Below are positions 13,984 through 14,743 of a DNA stretch of 14,743 bases, piece after piece; the first letter of the stretch is position 1; every line of letters starts with the position of its first letter. Under the pieces are notes generated by a model that had not been told where the DNA came from, did not search any database, and saw only the letters and a list, made by a program, of their open reading frames with translations. Source of the DNA: GCA-2693325 sp964011675. GTDB lineage: Bacteria; Latescibacterota; UBA2968; UBA8231. Location of the stretch: assembly GCA_964011675.1 (NCBI GenBank), contig CAXGPR010000080.1, positions 1 through 14,743 on the forward strand, read 5' to 3'. Made by a program: the position numbers and the translations under genes.

Positions 13984-14688
13984 TTAGCGGATGTCAAAAA
14001 GCACGTCGACGTAAACGCTCAGGTCAATTTCTCCCGATTCGACGGGAATGGTCGAACCGGCCGCTTCGTCAAAGGAGCCGCGGGCATAGACGGGGTAGGT
14101 GCTGCTGGATTCGCGGATATTCAGCGCTTTACCGAGTTTGACGCCAGCGGCTTCAGCCAGTGTTTGGGCGCGTTGACGCGCGTCGGCTACGGCCAGCGTG
14201 CGCGCTTGGCTGAGCAACGCGTCGCGGTCGTCGACCGTAAAGCGCAAATCGTATACTGTATTGGCGCCGGCATCTATGCCCGACTGCAGTGCGTTGCCAA
14301 GCGCGGATAAGTCGCGAAACGTTACGCGAACGCGATTGTCGACCCAGTAGCCGACGATCTCTCGCGTTTCCCGTTCAAAATCGTACTGCGGATTTACGCT
14401 GAAGTTGGCCGTTTGGATATCATCATCGGCGATGCCCTGTGCTTTGAGTGCGCCGATGACGGTGTTCATGCTCCGACTGTTGGCCGTCATGGCGGCTTCG
14501 AGTTCGGGTGCAAAGGTCTGCACGCCGAGCTGTGCTAGGGCTATATCGGGTGCGGTGCTTACGCTGCCCTGGCCGGATACGTGAATTCCCTCGGAGCCGC
14601 TGTTCGAAGAGACGGAATCCCTGTGTCCGCAGGCGATCATCGCTGTGCTGATAAGCATGCATAGGTATAAGACACTGCGCTTGTTCAT
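13984..14688 (-). CDS. SIMPL-domain (DUF541) lipoprotein
   Basis: A 234-residue exported protein. The N-terminal helix ends in MIAC, so lipidation is expected at C20, followed by a Ser/Gly-rich linker. From about residue 35 the protein fits the SIMPL/DUF541 family (E. coli YggE, Brucella BP26/Omp28): ISVSG-like start (IHVSGQGSVSTAPDIA), a NSRSMNTVIGALKAQGI helix, QTANFSVNPQY, GYWVDNRVRV, and the conserved AVADARQRAQTLAEAAG stretch at about 166-182 followed by LGKALNIRES. Family members are periplasmic or outer-membrane proteins linked to oxidative stress or envelope function, and BP26 forms ring-like oligomers; molecular role is unclear. GAGGAG precedes the ATG by 7 bases. The 55 bases beyond, to the window end, show no clear promoter. 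Confidence 0.93.
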   Translation of the reverse strand: MNKRSVLYLCMLISTAMIACGHRDSVSSNSGSEGIHVSGQGSVSTAPDIALAQLGVQTFAPELEAAMTANSRSMNTVIGALKAQGIADDDIQTANFSVNPQYDFERETREIVGYWVDNRVRVTFRDLSALGNALQSGIDAGANTVYDLRFTVDDRDALLSQARTLAVADARQRAQTLAEAAGVKLGKALNIRESSSTYPVYARGSFDEAAGSTIPVESGEIDLSVYVDVLFDIR

Positions 14689-14743
14689 GCTAGGCTCCTC
14701 AAGGCCGTGTGCCAGATAGGATGTGGATGGGGCGATCGCGCCG

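Noticed and set aside
13410..13997. 195-residue minus-strand ORF
   Set aside because: It is antisense to the oxygenase gene including its iron site and runs through the hairpin at 13924-13963; the composition is Arg/His-rich as is typical of shadow frames.
1..14743. CRISPR array, tRNA genes, insertion sequences or att sites
   Set aside because: No regularly spaced repeats, cloverleaf sequences, transposase motifs or flanking terminal repeats were seen on reading both strands by eye.

Overview
The window looks like chromosomal DNA from an uncultivated Gram-negative bacterium. Supporting signs are two lipoproteins, periplasmic cytochrome architecture and undecaprenyl-phosphate enzymes. The gene mix (mandelate racemase-type dehydratase, HpcH/HpaI aldolase, phytanoyl-CoA-dioxygenase-like enzyme, SSS symporter, CRTAC1/ASPIC protein beside a TPR multiheme cytochrome) recalls Latescibacterota, Poribacteria or planctomycete-like groups. 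That placement is inference from gene content only. There are no tRNA, rRNA, CRISPR or intact insertion-sequence signatures.

Layout. (1) 2-199: the 3' end of a polyprenyl sugar-phosphate transferase. (2) 200-856: a poorly coding stretch with two uncertain minus-strand ORFs. (3) 857-2454, minus: uppP overlapping by ATGA with an HpcH/HpaI-type aldolase. (4) 2455-2691: divergent control region with overlapping -35 boxes and a palindrome. (5) 2692-5822, plus: a tight operon of a mannonate-dehydratase-like enolase-superfamily enzyme, a divergent acetate-kinase-like enzyme and an alpha/beta hydrolase. (6) 5823-6103: AT-rich spacer. (7) 6104-10901, plus, lower in GC: a 1003-residue membrane cytochrome (five TM helices, five CxxCH motifs, TPRs, His-rich tail) and an FG-GAP/ASPIC lipoprotein, closed by a strong bidirectional terminator. 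(8) 11035-12766, minus: a sodium:solute symporter and a 59-residue one-TM partner. (9) 12936-13901, plus: a PhyH-type Fe(II)/2-oxoglutarate oxygenase, then a hairpin. (10) 13984-14688, minus: a SIMPL-domain lipoprotein.

How they may work together. The dehydratase could turn a sugar acid into a 2-keto-3-deoxy acid, which the divergent aldolase could cleave to pyruvate plus an aldehyde. The kinase and hydrolase would act on acyl products of that route or a related one. UppP and the sugar transferase at the left edge share the undecaprenyl-phosphate carrier. The cytochrome has two histidine pairs on TM helices in addition to five c-hemes and may carry electrons from quinol to the periplasm, with the FG-GAP lipoprotein as partner. 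This two-gene module and the kinase with altered active-site residues are the most unusual things here.
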